Assembly (NCBI GenBank): GCA_029228645.1
Contig: JAPTHR010000012.1
Coordinates: 40,324 to 104,323, forward strand
Direction: 5' to 3'
Length of the DNA: 64,000 nt
From: Gammaproteobacteria bacterium Milos-ODIII6
GTDB lineage: Bacteria > Pseudomonadota > Gammaproteobacteria > Chromatiales > Chromatiaceae
Of the stretch, positions 1 to 10,086 are shown in pieces. The notes beneath the pieces were generated by a model that was given only the letters and a program-made list of their open reading frames with translations, did no database searches and was not told the origin of the DNA. Every line of letters starts with the position of its first letter. Position 1 is the first letter of the stretch. Both the position numbers and the translations under genes were made by a program.

Positions 1-1
1 C

Positions 2-337
2 TTCGTCGACCTGGACGACTGCGCCAGCGGACCCGCCATCCAGGACCTCTGGATGTTACTGAATGGCGACCAGGACAGCGTGCGAAGACAACTGCAGGCC
101 CTGCTGGACGGTTACCGGATATTCTGCGATTTCAACCTATCGCAGCTGACGCTGATCGAGCCATTGCGAGGCCTGCGGCTGATGCACCATACGGCCTGGC
201 TGGCCCACCGCTGGGATGACCCCGCTTTTCCGCGGGCATTCCCCTGGTTCGAGGAGCCGGGCTACTGGGTGAACCACCTGCGCGACCTGGAGGAGCAACT
301 GCAGGCCATCGGCGAAGCGCCCGTGCTGGCGCTCTGA
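2..337 (+). CDS. srkA: Stress response kinase A-like protein, C-terminal part (truncated by window edge)
   Basis: The open frame enters from the left edge and ends at a TGA. Its first residues, FVDLDDCASGPAIQDLW, match the metal-binding DxDD segment and following helix of the YihE/SrkA (aminoglycoside-phosphotransferase-fold) Ser/Thr kinases. The rest (LRGLRLMHHTAWLAHRW, then a W-rich PWFEEPGYW segment) is the typical SrkA C-terminal helical part. The family phosphorylates proteins during stress and counters stress-induced death in E. coli. Only about the last 111 residues are visible, so the catalytic loop cannot be checked. A minus-strand terminator follows, so this gene and fba converge. 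Confidence 0.85.
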   Translation, partial: FVDLDDCASGPAIQDLWMLLNGDQDSVRRQLQALLDGYRIFCDFNLSQLTLIEPLRGLRLMHHTAWLAHRWDDPAFPRAFPWFEEPGYWVNHLRDLEEQLQAIGEAPVLAL

Positions 338-394
338 GCGCGCGGCAGCCATTCGATACGGCCAGCAGAGAGTTCAAAGCAAGGCCGCGAGCAC

Positions 395-420
395 AAAAAA
401 GGGGGTGCCTGAGCACCCCC
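395..420 (-). terminator. Rho-independent terminator of fba
   Basis: A perfect stem (GGGGGTGC / GCACCCCC, 401-420) with a CTGA loop is followed, read on the minus strand, by six T residues (395-400). It lies 29 bases beyond the fba stop, so it should end the tkt-gap-pgk-pyk-fba transcript or its last segment. Confidence 0.9.
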
Positions 421-448
421 TCTGCAAACGCCGGAATCGTGCGGAAGA

Positions 449-1513
449 TCAGTTGACCTTCGGATCCAGCTCACCGCTTGCATAGCGCTTCTGCATGTCC
501 TCCAACGAGATCGGCTTGATCTTGTCGGCCATGCCGGCGCACCCGAAGGACTCGTAGCGGGCCTTGCAGATGTCGGACATCGCCTTGGTGGATTCCTTGA
601 AGAATTTACGCGGGTCGAAGTTGGACTTGTTCTCGGCCAGGTGCTTGCGGATGGAACCGGTGGAGGCCATCCGCAGGTCCGTGTCGATGTTGACCTTGCG
701 CACACCGTGCTTGATGCCCTCGACGATCTCCTCGACCGGCACGCCATAGGTCTCGCCCATGTCGCCACCGTACTCGTTGATGATCGCGAGCCAGTCCTGC
801 GGTACAGAAGAGGAGCCGTGCATCACGAGATGGGTATCGGGGATGCGGGCGTGGATCTCCTTGACTCGCTCGATCGCCAGGATGTCACCGGTCGGCGGAC
901 GGGTGAACTTGTAAGCGCCGTGCGAAGTGCCGATGGCGATCGCGAGTGCGTCGACGCCGGTCTTCTTGACGAAGTCGGCCGCCTCGTCCGGATCGGTCAA
1001 CAGCTGGTCGTGGGACAGGGTGCCCTCGGCGCCGATGCCGTCTTCTTCGCCAGCCTGGCCGGTTTCCAGCGAACCCAGACAACCCAGTTCGCCTTCCACG
1101 GAAACACCACCCGCATGCGCCATCTTGACGGTACGCGAGGTGACATCGACGTTGTACTCGTAGGAGGACGGGGTTTTCCCGTCTTCCATCAGCGAGCCAT
1201 CCATCATGACCGAGGAAAAACCGGACTGAATGGAACGCAGGCAGACCTCCGGTGAGGTGCCGTGGTCCTGGTGCATGCACACCGGAATGTGCGGGTAGGC
1301 CTCGTTGGCCGCCAGGATCAGGTGGCGCAGGAAGGCCTCACCAGCGTAGGAACGCGCACCGGCGGAACCCTGCAGGATGACCGGGCTGTTGACCGCATCG
1401 GCGGCCTCCATGATGGCCTTGACCTGTTCCATATTGTTGACGTTGAATGCCGGCAGGCCATAACCGTGCTCGGCCGCGTGATCCAAGAGCTGGCGCAGTG
1501 AAATAAGTGCCAT
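449..1513 (-). CDS. fba: Fructose-bisphosphate aldolase, class II (Calvin-cycle subtype)
   Basis: Zinc-dependent aldolase of 354 aa that cleaves or forms fructose 1,6-bisphosphate (and sedoheptulose 1,7-bisphosphate in the Calvin-cycle subtype) in the cytoplasm. Visible class II features are the zinc-ligand segment CMHQDHGTS near residue 80, the [13 protein letters not shown] stretch near 135-148, the second metal histidine in [11 protein letters not shown], and [10 protein letters not shown]. The long insert after GCLG and the overall length fit the subtype common in Chromatiales and other autotrophs rather than E. coli FbaA. The start is preceded by TAAGGAG at good spacing. It is the last gene of the minus-strand glycolytic/Calvin block, 47 bases after pyk. 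Confidence 0.96.
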   Translation of the reverse strand: MALISLRQLLDHAAEHGYGLPAFNVNNMEQVKAIMEAADAVNSPVILQGSAGARSYAGEAFLRHLILAANEAYPHIPVCMHQDHGTSPEVCLRSIQSGFSSVMMDGSLMEDGKTPSSYEYNVDVTSRTVKMAHAGGVSVEGELGCLGSLETGQAGEEDGIGAEGTLSHDQLLTDPDEAADFVKKTGVDALAIAIGTSHGAYKFTRPPTGDILAIERVKEIHARIPDTHLVMHGSSSVPQDWLAIINEYGGDMGETYGVPVEEIVEGIKHGVRKVNIDTDLRMASTGSIRKHLAENKSNFDPRKFFKESTKAMSDICKARYESFGCAGMADKIKPISLEDMQKRYASGELDPKVN

Positions 1514-1560
1514 TGCTTACTCCTTAGGTAGTTGAGATGAATGTCAGTCGGGGTTGTCGG

Positions 1561-3009
1561 TCAATCCTCGCCGATGAAGTGTTCACCCACTCGGATGATC
1601 TTCATCACGTTGGTGCCACCGGACACGCCATTGAGGTCGCCTTTGGTGATAATGACCAGATCGTCGTCACGAACCGCGCCCCAACGCTGCAGTTCCTCGA
1701 TCACCTCGGTGTTGGCGTGTTGCGAATCGGTGCCCTCGGCAAGTTCGAAACTGACCGGGTAGACGCCGCGGAACAGGGTCACTCTTCTACGGGTCGCCAC
1801 ATGATTCGTCAAGGCGTAGATGGGGATGCCGGATGATATCCGCGACATCCACTTGGGTGTCGATCCGGATTCGGTAAGGCAGGCGATCGCCGCCACCCCA
1901 AGGTGGTTGGCGGTATACATGGTCGCCATTGCAATCGACTCGTCAATGCGCCCGAAGACCGTATGCAAACGGTGGTCCGAACGCCTCACCGAGGTCTGCT
2001 TTTCGGCCTCCTTGCAGACACGGTCCATCGCCTCGATCGCCTTGACGGGATACTTGCCTGCCGCCGTTTCGGCAGACAGCATGACCGCATCGGTACCGTC
2101 CAACACGGCGTTGGCCACATCGAACACCTCGGCACGGGTCGGGATGGGGTTCTCTATCATCGACTCCATCATCTGGGTCGCGGTGATCACCACGCAGTTC
2201 ATGGTGCGCGCGCTGTTGATCAAGCGCTTTTGCACGGCCGGGAGTTCCGCATCGCCGATTTCCACCCCGAGATCGCCGCGCGCGACCATGATCACATCAG
2301 AGGCATCGATGATGTCCTCGATGCAGTCGAGCGCCTCGGCGCGCTCGATCTTGGAGACCACGCCGCCATCACCACCCGCCTCGCGCAGCAAGCGGCGTGC
2401 AAGATCGACGTCTTCCGCCTCCTGCACGAAAGAGACGGCGATGTAGTCGGCCTCGATGCTTGCGGCGAACTTGATGTCTTCGCGGTCTTTTTCAGTGAGC
2501 GCAGGCGCCGAAAGGCCACCGCCCTGCTTGTTGATGCCCTTGTTATTGGACAGCACGCCACCGATAACGACCTTGCAACGCACTTCGCTACCGGCAACCT
2601 CTTCAACCCAGAGGACGATCAATCCATCGTTCAGCAACAGGGTGTCGCCCCGTTTGCATTCCTCGTTCAACGTGGCGTAGGTGGTGCCGACACGCTCCTG
2701 GTTTCCCTTGTTCGGGTCCCAGTGGGTATCGATCACGAAGCGCTCGCCCGACACCAGTTTCACTCGATCGTTCTCGAAGCGCGCAATCCGAATCTTCGGG
2801 CCCTGCAGGTCGACGAGGACGCCGACCTGGCGGCCACTGGCGCGGGCACGGTTTCGAACCCACTCGGCGCGCCGCTCGTGCTCTTCGTAGTTGCCATGGG
2901 ACATGTTGAGGCGCACCACGTCGACGCCGGCCGCAATCACCTCGTCCAGCACCTTCTGGTCGTCGGTTGCCGGACCGAGTGTCGCCACGATCTTTGTTCG
3001 TCTACGCAT
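1561..3009 (-). CDS. pyk: Pyruvate kinase
   Basis: Converts phosphoenolpyruvate and ADP to pyruvate and ATP. The 482 aa length matches PykA-type enzymes (about 480 aa). It opens with RRRTKIVATLGPATDD and the N-terminal substrate-loop RLNMSHG. The active-site signature is near residue 220 (ERAEAL) with MVARGDLGVEI following, then the ATQMMESM helix. A C-terminal allosteric domain is present. Lying between pgk and fba in a block with tkt and gap is the arrangement seen in many autotrophic gammaproteobacteria. The start codon begins the conserved N-terminus directly. Confidence 0.96.
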   Translation of the reverse strand: MRRRTKIVATLGPATDDQKVLDEVIAAGVDVVRLNMSHGNYEEHERRAEWVRNRARASGRQVGVLVDLQGPKIRIARFENDRVKLVSGERFVIDTHWDPNKGNQERVGTTYATLNEECKRGDTLLLNDGLIVLWVEEVAGSEVRCKVVIGGVLSNNKGINKQGGGLSAPALTEKDREDIKFAASIEADYIAVSFVQEAEDVDLARRLLREAGGDGGVVSKIERAEALDCIEDIIDASDVIMVARGDLGVEIGDAELPAVQKRLINSARTMNCVVITATQMMESMIENPIPTRAEVFDVANAVLDGTDAVMLSAETAAGKYPVKAIEAMDRVCKEAEKQTSVRRSDHRLHTVFGRIDESIAMATMYTANHLGVAAIACLTESGSTPKWMSRISSGIPIYALTNHVATRRRVTLFRGVYPVSFELAEGTDSQHANTEVIEELQRWGAVRDDDLVIITKGDLNGVSGGTNVMKIIRVGEHFIGED

Positions 3010-3095
3010 ACTTTGGTTTTCCGAAAGCGGTGTACGCTTTCCCTGTAATGTTTTAACCGGCTTTCTGCCAACCGGATATTGTGCAGCTTAAGCGC

Positions 3096-3124
3096 AAAGG
3101 AGGGCAGCCCTGCTGCCCTCCTTT
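3096..3124 (-). terminator. Stem-loop between pgk and pyk, possible (partial) terminator
   Basis: A perfect 12-bp stem (AAAGGAGGGCAG / CTGCCCTCCTTT) with a 5-base CCCTG loop starts 11 bases after the pgk stop. On the minus strand the stem ends in TTT, but the sequence after it (GCGCTTAAG) is not a clean U-tract. It may act as an attenuator or processing/stability element inside the operon rather than a full terminator. Confidence 0.6.
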
Positions 3125-3135
3125 GAGTGGTGTGC

Positions 3136-4317
3136 CTAGCGCTTGGCCGCTTCCTCCAACATGGCAACGGCTGGCAGCGTCTTGCCTTCCAGGTATTCGA
3201 GGAAGGCGCCACCGGCGGTGGAGATGTAAGACACCTTGTCATAGATGTCGTACTTCTGAATGGCGGCAATCGTATCGCCCCCACCCGCCAGCGAGAAACA
3301 GTCGGAGTTGGCAATCGCCATCGACACCGTCTTGGTGCCCTCACCGAACTGATCGAACTCGAAAACGCCGACCGGGCCGTTCCACACAACAGTTCCAGCC
3401 TTCTCGATGATAGCCGCCAGTTCCTGGGCGGACTTGGGGCCGATATCGAAGATCATATCGTCATCGGTCACATCGGAGGCGTCCTTCAGGGTCGCTTCGG
3501 CAGTCTCGGAAAACTCCTTGCCGCAGACTACATCGACCGCGATCGGAATGTTGGCACCGCGCGCCTTCATTTTTTCGATCAGCGCCTTGGCGGTATCGAC
3601 CAGGTCCGCCTCGTACAGCGACTTGCCCACCGGGTGGCCGGTAGCCGCCAGGAAGGTGTTGGCAATTCCGCCACCGACAACCAGCTGGTCGACCTTCTCG
3701 GAGAGCGCCTCGAGCACGGTCAGCTTGGTGGACACCTTGGAACCACCCACGATGGCGACCATCGGGCGTGCCGGCTTGGCCAGCGCCTTGGCGAGACTGT
3801 CGAGCTCTTCGGAAAGCAGCAGGCCGGCGCACGCGGTCGGTGCGAACTTGCCGGCGCCGTGCGTGGAAGCCTGGGCGCGGTGAGCCGTGCCGAAGGCGTC
3901 CATCACGAAGATGTCGCACAGCGCGGCGTACTTCTTTGCCAGCGCCTCGTCGTCCTTTTTCTCGCCTTCATTGAAGCGCACGTTTTCGAACAACACGACT
4001 TCGCCTTCTGCGACCTCGAAACCGCCTTCGAGGTAGTCCTTGATCAGGCGCACCGGCTTGCCCAACTTGGCACTCATGTCGTCGGCAATCGGCGCCATCG
4101 AGTTCTCTTCATCCACCTTGCCCTCGCTCGGGCGACCGCGGTGGGACATCACCATCACCTTGGCGCCGGCCTTGGCACAGTGCTCGATGGTCGGCATGGA
4201 AGCGCTGATGCGGGCGTCGGAGGTAACCTTGCCATCTTTGACCGGCACGTTGAGATCAGCGCGAATCAGTACGCGCTTGCCGGCGAGATCGAGGTCGGTC
4301 AGCTTGATGAAAGCCAT
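3136..4317 (-). CDS. pgk: Phosphoglycerate kinase
   Basis: Transfers phosphate between 1,3-bisphosphoglycerate and ADP. The 393 aa protein has the standard two-domain layout. The N-terminal part has [11 protein letters not shown] (residues 19-29) and VMSHRGRP (near 57-64), which bind 3-phosphoglycerate. The C-terminal nucleotide domain has VGPVGVFEF and [25 protein letters not shown] sits directly before the ATG. It lies between gapA and pyk in the same direction; a two-hairpin repeat separates it from gapA and a stem-loop separates it from pyk, so expression of the block may be graded. Confidence 0.97.
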   Translation of the reverse strand: MAFIKLTDLDLAGKRVLIRADLNVPVKDGKVTSDARISASMPTIEHCAKAGAKVMVMSHRGRPSEGKVDEENSMAPIADDMSAKLGKPVRLIKDYLEGGFEVAEGEVVLFENVRFNEGEKKDDEALAKKYAALCDIFVMDAFGTAHRAQASTHGAGKFAPTACAGLLLSEELDSLAKALAKPARPMVAIVGGSKVSTKLTVLEALSEKVDQLVVGGGIANTFLAATGHPVGKSLYEADLVDTAKALIEKMKARGANIPIAVDVVCGKEFSETAEATLKDASDVTDDDMIFDIGPKSAQELAAIIEKAGTVVWNGPVGVFEFDQFGEGTKTVSMAIANSDCFSLAGGGDTIAAIQKYDIYDKVSYISTAGGAFLEYLEGKTLPAVAMLEEAAKR

Positions 4318-4402
4318 AGTGAACTCCTTGGATGTCTTAATGCTTGAAAGTGTTCAGGTCAGCCTGCGCTGACCAAAAGACTCTCTGAGTCTCGTAACAA
4401 CC

Positions 4403-4487
4403 ATCCCTCCCCCGTCCGCGAGGGAGGCCAGGAGGGGGAACAGACTCGGCATCCCCCTCCCAACCTCCCCCATGAATGGGGGAGGGG
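4403..4487. repeat. Two-hairpin C/G-rich intergenic repeat (copy 1)
   Basis: In the 213-base gapA-pgk gap there are two imperfect-to-perfect hairpins made of runs of C and G. The first is around CCCTCC...GGGAGG (about 4405-4427) followed by CCAGGAGGGGG. The second is CCTCCCCCAT-GA-ATGGGGGAGG (4464-4485). The same architecture recurs at about 47492-47590. This is a dispersed intergenic repeat; being inside an operon it may affect mRNA stability or readthrough, which is inference. Confidence 0.65.
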
Positions 4488-4530
4488 CGATCGCGTTCTG
4501 GCGGTTGGCGGCCAGAACAGTCCAGCTTGA

Positions 4531-5547
<1,017 letters not shown>

Positions 5548-5624
5548 TCAACTTGAATCAGTCTTGGTTTTGAAATCCTGAGAGGGGCGGCCGACCAACG
5601 GCCACCCCTGGACGCGGGCGTCGC

Positions 5625-7610
5625 TTACGCGCACACCTCGTCGATTGCGGCACCCACGTTTTCAGCGGTAAAGCCGAACTCCTTGAACAGCTCGCCCGCC
5701 GGGGCGGACTCGCCAAAGCGGTCGATGCCGACCACCTTGCCGGTCATACCGACGTACTTGTACCAGCCGTCGGTGCAGGCCGCTTCGACCGCAACCCGCG
5801 CGGTGACGCCTGCCGGCAGAACCGACTCCTTGTAAGCCGCGTCCTGCGCGTCGAACACGCTGGTGCTCGGCATGGAAACCACGCGCACGTTCTTGCTGGA
5901 TGCCTCGGCAGCCTCCATCGCGATAGCCACTTCCGAACCGGTCGCGATCACGATGCAGTCCGGGGTGCCGTCACAGTCTTTCAGGACATAGCCGCCCTTC
6001 TTGATCGCTTCGATCTGTTCGTTGCTGCGGTTCTGGTGTGGCAGGCCCTGACGGGAGAAGATCAGCGAGGTCGGGCCATCGCGGCGCTCGACTGCCTGCT
6101 GCCAGGCAACCGCCGATTCAACCGCATCGCAGGGACGCCATACGTTCATGTTGGGAATCATGCGCAGGGTCGGAATCTGCTCGATCGGCTGGTGGGTCGG
6201 GCCGTCTTCACCCAGACCGATGGAGTCATGGGTGTACACGAACACGCTCGGCACCTTCATAAGGGCCGCCATGCGCAGCGCGTTGCGCGCATATTCGGAG
6301 AACATCAGGAAGGTCGCGCCGAAAGGAATCAGGCCGCCATGCAGGGCGATACCGTTCATGATCGCGGACATACCGAACTCACGCACGCCATAGCGCACGT
6401 AGTTGGGCACCTCGTTGTTGTCCATCGGCTTGTAGCCGGTCCACTCGGTCAGGTTGGAACAACCCAGGTCGGCGGAACCACCGAACAACTCGGGCAGCAT
6501 CGGCGAATAAGCCTCGATGGAATCGAGAGAGGCCTTGCGGGTGGCCGGGCTGGAGGCCGCCGCATTCGTCTCGGCGATGAAGGCCGCAGATTTTTCAGCC
6601 CAGTCAGCCGGCATTTCACCCGCCATGCGGCGTTCGAACTCGGCCGCCAACTCAGGAAAACCCGCACGGTAGGCATCGAACTTCTCGTTCCAGGCCTTCT
6701 CTGCCGCCGCTCCCTTTTCCTTCGCATCCCAGGCATGGTAGACGTCGGATGGGACCTCAAAAGGACCGTGATCCCAACCCAGGGCGGCCTTGGTCAGGTT
6801 GATCTCGTCGTCACCCAGGGGGGCGCCGTGACTCGCGTGCGAACCGGCCTTGTTCGGCGAACCGAAACCGATGGTGGTCTTGCAGCAGATCAAAGTCGGC
6901 TTGTCGGTCATGGCCTTGGCCAGCTCGAGCGCCTTCTGTACGGATTCCGGGTCGTGCCCGTCGACACCAGGAATCACGTGCCAACCATAGGCTTCGAAGC
7001 GCTTCGGGGTGTCGTCGGTGAACCAGCCGTCGACGTGACCGTCGATCGAGATACCGTTGTCGTCCCAGAAAGCGATCAGCTTGCCCAGGCCGAGGGTGCC
7101 GGCCAGGGAACAGGCTTCGTGCGAGATGCCTTCCATCATGCAGCCATCACCGAGGAAAACGTAGGTGTGGTGATCGACGATGTCGTGGCCTTTCTGGTTG
7201 AACTGGCCTGCCAGCGCCTTCTCGGCGATCGCCATGCCAACGCCGTTGGTGATGCCCTGCCCGAGCGGACCGGTGGTGGTCTCGACGCCCGGCGCGTAGC
7301 CGTACTCCGGGTGACCCGGGGTCCTGGAGTGCAGCTGACGGAACTGCTTCAGGTCATCGATGGTCAGATCGTAACCGGTGAGATGCAGCAGAGAGTAGAT
7401 GAGCATCGAGCCGTGTCCGTTGGACAGGACGAAGCGGTCGCGGTTGGCCCAGTTGGGGTTGCCGGGGTTGTGCACCATGTGGTCGTTCCACAGCACTTCG
7501 GCAATGTCGGCCATTCCCATGGGCGCGCCCGGGTGACCGGACTTGGCTTTTTGGACGGCATCCATGCTGAGTGCGCGAATGGCGTTAGCGAGTTCTCTAC
7601 GTGAGGACAT
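5625..7610 (-). CDS. tkt: Transketolase
   Basis: Thiamine-diphosphate enzyme moving two-carbon units between sugar phosphates in the pentose phosphate and Calvin pathways. The 661 aa length is normal for bacterial transketolase. Seen in order: [31 protein letters not shown] N-terminus, the ThDP motif [13 protein letters not shown] near residue 155, the [10 protein letters not shown] start of the pyrimidine-binding domain near 385, and the C-terminal domain with ATGSEV. The ATG at 7610 is chosen because AGGAGGGG lies just before it and homologues start with this MSSRREL-type sequence; an upstream in-frame start at 7667 would add 19 unconserved residues. First gene of the carbon block. Confidence 0.96.
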   Translation of the reverse strand: MSSRRELANAIRALSMDAVQKAKSGHPGAPMGMADIAEVLWNDHMVHNPGNPNWANRDRFVLSNGHGSMLIYSLLHLTGYDLTIDDLKQFRQLHSRTPGHPEYGYAPGVETTTGPLGQGITNGVGMAIAEKALAGQFNQKGHDIVDHHTYVFLGDGCMMEGISHEACSLAGTLGLGKLIAFWDDNGISIDGHVDGWFTDDTPKRFEAYGWHVIPGVDGHDPESVQKALELAKAMTDKPTLICCKTTIGFGSPNKAGSHASHGAPLGDDEINLTKAALGWDHGPFEVPSDVYHAWDAKEKGAAAEKAWNEKFDAYRAGFPELAAEFERRMAGEMPADWAEKSAAFIAETNAAASSPATRKASLDSIEAYSPMLPELFGGSADLGCSNLTEWTGYKPMDNNEVPNYVRYGVREFGMSAIMNGIALHGGLIPFGATFLMFSEYARNALRMAALMKVPSVFVYTHDSIGLGEDGPTHQPIEQIPTLRMIPNMNVWRPCDAVESAVAWQQAVERRDGPTSLIFSRQGLPHQNRSNEQIEAIKKGGYVLKDCDGTPDCIVIATGSEVAIAMEAAEASSKNVRVVSMPSTSVFDAQDAAYKESVLPAGVTARVAVEAACTDGWYKYVGMTGKVVGIDRFGESAPAGELFKEFGFTAENVGAAIDEVCA

Positions 7611-7894
7611 AGGCCCCTCCTGATTCAAAGGCGAAAAAAATCTGCGCCGTGCCAACTCACCCGGCACGTATCCAGTAATTGGGCTGTCTTCCCGCGATCC
7701 AGTTACCGGATCGATCGGAACCGGTGTGACCTCAGGCGGAAAAAATGGGTCGGGTATTCTGACCCAGGACTCTCAGGTGGGGCAAGGCCGCATTCCCGGA
7801 ATATTCAAATACTCCCATAAACCAGCCCGGAAACTGATCCAGGGCAAGCGACAAGCAACTATTTTTTAATGGAAATTACCTCGCACACCAGGAC
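7611..7894 (-). other. Leader/promoter region of the tkt block
   Basis: About 284 bases without a gene. Read on the minus strand it contains a loose sigma70-like pair (TTGCCC, 18 bases, CAGAAT) and a small GATCC...GGATC hairpin near 7695-7715, before the strong tkt ribosome-binding site. No known riboswitch or clear operator was recognised. Confidence 0.35.
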
Positions 7895-8449
7895 TCATTC
7901 CTTCCATTTGATGGAGCATCCCATGCTGGGGATCTGCTCCTCCGGCCCCCGCCCGGTTTCCGCTACCTGGCGCATCGCCTCGAAAAGGTCGCGCCGCACA
8001 TCCGACGGCGCGGCCTGCTTGCGACTCTCATCCAGCCGCCCCCGGTACTGCAGTTCCCCTGCCGCGTTGTAGCCGAAAAAGTCCGGGGTACACACGGCCC
8101 CAAAATCCTTTGCCACCGCCTGACTTTCGTCCAACAGGTACGGGAACGGGAACTCCATCCGCTCAGCGATAGCCCGCATGTTCTCGAACGAGTCCTCTTC
8201 GTACTGGTTCGGGTCGTTGGACATGATCGCGACACTGTTGACCCCCAGCTCACGGAGTTCCGCGGTATCACGCACGATCCGGTCGAGCACGGCCTTCACG
8301 TAGGGGCAATGGTTGCAGATAAACATCACCAGCAAACCGTGCGGCCCCATGCAGTCGCGCATGGTCCAGGTGCGTCCATCCACCCCGGGCAGTACAAAAT
8401 CACGGACCGCCTGGCCAAAATCACACACCGGTGTCTGCAGTGAAACCAT
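7895..8449 (-). CDS. Thioredoxin-fold (redoxin/AhpC-TSA-like) protein
   Basis: A 184 aa soluble protein of the redoxin superfamily. The N-terminal part has the typical DFVLPGVDGR strand, and FICNHCPYVK near residues 43-52 gives a CxxC redox pair (CNHC) in the thioredoxin position. VCTPDFFGYN supplies the cis-proline region and LQYRGRLDES follows as in this family. It has no signal peptide, so a cytoplasmic thiol-disulfide or peroxide function is likely, but the substrate is unknown. It is divergent from metK and transcribed alone. Confidence 0.8.
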   Translation of the reverse strand: MVSLQTPVCDFGQAVRDFVLPGVDGRTWTMRDCMGPHGLLVMFICNHCPYVKAVLDRIVRDTAELRELGVNSVAIMSNDPNQYEEDSFENMRAIAERMEFPFPYLLDESQAVAKDFGAVCTPDFFGYNAAGELQYRGRLDESRKQAAPSDVRRDLFEAMRQVAETGRGPEEQIPSMGCSIKWKE

Positions 8450-8587
8450 CTGTTTGCTCCTCTATCAAGTCTTCTGCTTGCCGGCCGAATACTTTGAATC
8501 CCAGCCGGTAAAACGACAGTGTAGAATCGCGCACCTTAACAGATATCCCCCCGCCCAAACGGCGCGGTTAAAGCAAAGGAAGAGCCC

Positions 8588-9757
8588 ATGGCGAATGACT
8601 TCACCTTCACCTCCGAATCCGTATCCGAAGGCCACCCGGACAAGATGGCCGATCAGGTCTCAGACGCGATTCTTGACGCCATCCTGGCGGAGGACCCGCA
8701 TGCACGGGTGGCCTGTGAAACCGTCTTCAAGACCGGCATGGCCATGATCGCCGGGGAGATAACCACCACCGCGAAACCGGACTACGAACACATCATCCGG
8801 CAGACCATCCGGGAGATCGGCTACCACAGCTCGGCCATGGGTTTCGACTGGGAGAGCTGTGCGGTGATGACCGCGCTGGGCGTGCAATCGCCGGACATCA
8901 ACCAGGGCGTCGACCGGGCAAAACCCGAGGAACAGGGAGCCGGCGACCAGGGCATCATGTTCGGTTACGCGACCAACGAGACAGACGTGCTGATGCCCGC
9001 CCCGATCCAGTACGCTCACCGCCTGGTTGAGCGCCAGGCCGAGGTGCGCAAGAACGGCGAACTGGACTGGCTGCGCCCGGACGCCAAGAGCCAGGTGAGC
9101 TTTCATTATCAGGACGGCAAGCCGGTCGGCATCGAGGCCGTGGTCCTGTCAACCCAGCACGCGGACACCCTGAGAGAAGCCGCGCTGCGTGATGCCGTGC
9201 TCGACACCATCATCAAGCCGGTCCTGGAGCCAACCGGTCTGCTGAGCGCCGATACCCGGATCCACATCAACCCAACCGGCAAGTTCGTGATCGGCGGGCC
9301 CATGGGCGACGCGGGCCTCACCGGGCGCAAGATCATCGTCGATACCTATGGCGGCGCTGCGCGCCACGGTGGCGGCGCCTTCTCGGGCAAGGATCCCTCC
9401 AAGGTGGACCGTTCCGCCGCCTACGCGGGCCGTTATGTCGCCAAGAACGTCGTCGCCGCCGGTTTGGCGGAACGTTGCGAAATCCAGGTGTCCTATGCCA
9501 TCGGCGTCGCCGAACCGACCTCCATCATGGTCGAGACCTTCGGCACGGGCGAGGTATCGGACGAAAAGATCGTGGAGCTCATCCGTGAACACTTCGACCT
9601 GCGTCCATTCGGCATCCTGCGGATGCTCGATCTGCTGAATGCCGATCTGATCAAGTACCGCAAGACGGCGGCCTACGGCCACTTCGGGCGCGAGAACGAA
9701 GGCTTCACCTGGGAACTGACCGACAAGGCAGACGCCTTGCGCGCCGCTGCCGATTGA
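8588..9757 (+). CDS. metK: S-adenosylmethionine synthetase
   Basis: Makes S-adenosylmethionine from methionine and ATP. The 389 aa protein matches MetK throughout: [24 protein letters not shown] at the N-terminus (ATP and Mg binding), [12 protein letters not shown] near residue 118, and [20 protein letters not shown] near 260 (phosphate loop). AAGGAAGAG precedes the ATG. It is followed by ahcY and metF in the same direction, forming a methyl-cycle group, but a 329-base gap with its own promoter and riboswitch separates it from ahcY. Confidence 0.98.
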   Translation: MANDFTFTSESVSEGHPDKMADQVSDAILDAILAEDPHARVACETVFKTGMAMIAGEITTTAKPDYEHIIRQTIREIGYHSSAMGFDWESCAVMTALGVQSPDINQGVDRAKPEEQGAGDQGIMFGYATNETDVLMPAPIQYAHRLVERQAEVRKNGELDWLRPDAKSQVSFHYQDGKPVGIEAVVLSTQHADTLREAALRDAVLDTIIKPVLEPTGLLSADTRIHINPTGKFVIGGPMGDAGLTGRKIIVDTYGGAARHGGGAFSGKDPSKVDRSAAYAGRYVAKNVVAAGLAERCEIQVSYAIGVAEPTSIMVETFGTGEVSDEKIVELIREHFDLRPFGILRMLDLLNADLIKYRKTAAYGHFGRENEGFTWELTDKADALRAAAD

Positions 9758-9772
9758 TTTTCCCAGCCATCT

Positions 9773-9791
9773 CCCCGGCGCGCCGCCGGGG
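9773..9791 (+). terminator. GC-rich stem-loop after metK
   Basis: CCCCGGCG-CGC-CGCCGGGG is a perfect 8-bp stem 15 bases after the metK stop. It lacks a following U-tract (ATCGCTTCG), so intrinsic termination is doubtful; it may stabilise the metK mRNA 3' end or work with Rho. Confidence 0.4.
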
Positions 9792-9884
9792 ATCGCTTCG
9801 ATGAGGCATCGACGCCCGCTCTTCTGCGTTCAATATGCTTTTGCCGAACGGGCGCCTGCGGTTCTCAAAAACCCTTTGTTTACT

Positions 9885-9906
9885 GACGTTCGACCGACTG
9901 AACGTC
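9885..9906. promoter_or_regulatory. Inverted repeat next to the ahcY promoter, candidate operator
   Basis: GACGTTC and GAACGTC form a perfect 7-bp inverted repeat with an 8-base spacer, ending 8 bases before the proposed -35 box. The position and symmetry suggest a dimeric regulator site. No regulator is identified; it does not look like the consensus I know for MetJ or MetR. Confidence 0.4.
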
Positions 9907-9914
9907 CGCCGCAA

Positions 9915-9943
9915 TTGATTTAGTATTTGCATCGCGATTCAAT
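9915..9943 (+). promoter_or_regulatory. Predicted sigma70 promoter for ahcY
   Basis: TTGATT (9915-9920) and TTCAAT (9938-9943) are separated by 17 bases. Transcription would start near 9950, just upstream of the SAH riboswitch, which is what a riboswitch-controlled gene needs. Confidence 0.5.
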
Positions 9944-9982
9944 GTTTCCCACAGGCGGACGCCTAAAACGCTGCACAACGCC

Positions 9983-10028
9983 GATCCGAGGAGCGCTGCA
10001 ACCCCAAAGCGAGGGCCAGGCTCGGATC
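9983..10028 (+). promoter_or_regulatory. SAH (S-adenosylhomocysteine) riboswitch
   Basis: The outer stem GATCCGAG (9983-9990) pairs with CTCGGATC (10021-10028). Inside are the conserved SAH-riboswitch core GAGGAGCGCTGCAAC (9989-10003), a short variable hairpin, and the CCAGGCTCGG end. The class is known to sit upstream of ahcY in beta- and gammaproteobacteria and to switch expression on when SAH accumulates. It is 58 bases before the ahcY start. The long outer stem and core make this call firm. Confidence 0.93.
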
Positions 10029-10086
10029 CATGCCACGAACTTTTCAACGGCGCTCACTCAACGATTCAATCTTAAGGAGTGGAACT

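Noticed and set aside
6036..7604. 522 aa plus-strand frame opposite tkt, and similar long frames opposite pyk (1903-3048), pgk (3127-4347), gapA (4543-5556), thiC (45362-47335) and pilJ (19871-20743)
   Set aside because: All are shadows of conserved genes on the other strand, without ribosome-binding sites or family motifs.
8490..8527. TTGAAT / TAGAAT pair as metK promoter
   Set aside because: The spacing is about 22-26 bases, outside the normal range; only the TAGAAT could be a -10 element.
9773..9791. Intrinsic terminator after metK
   Set aside because: A good stem but without a U-tract; kept only as a low-confidence stem-loop.
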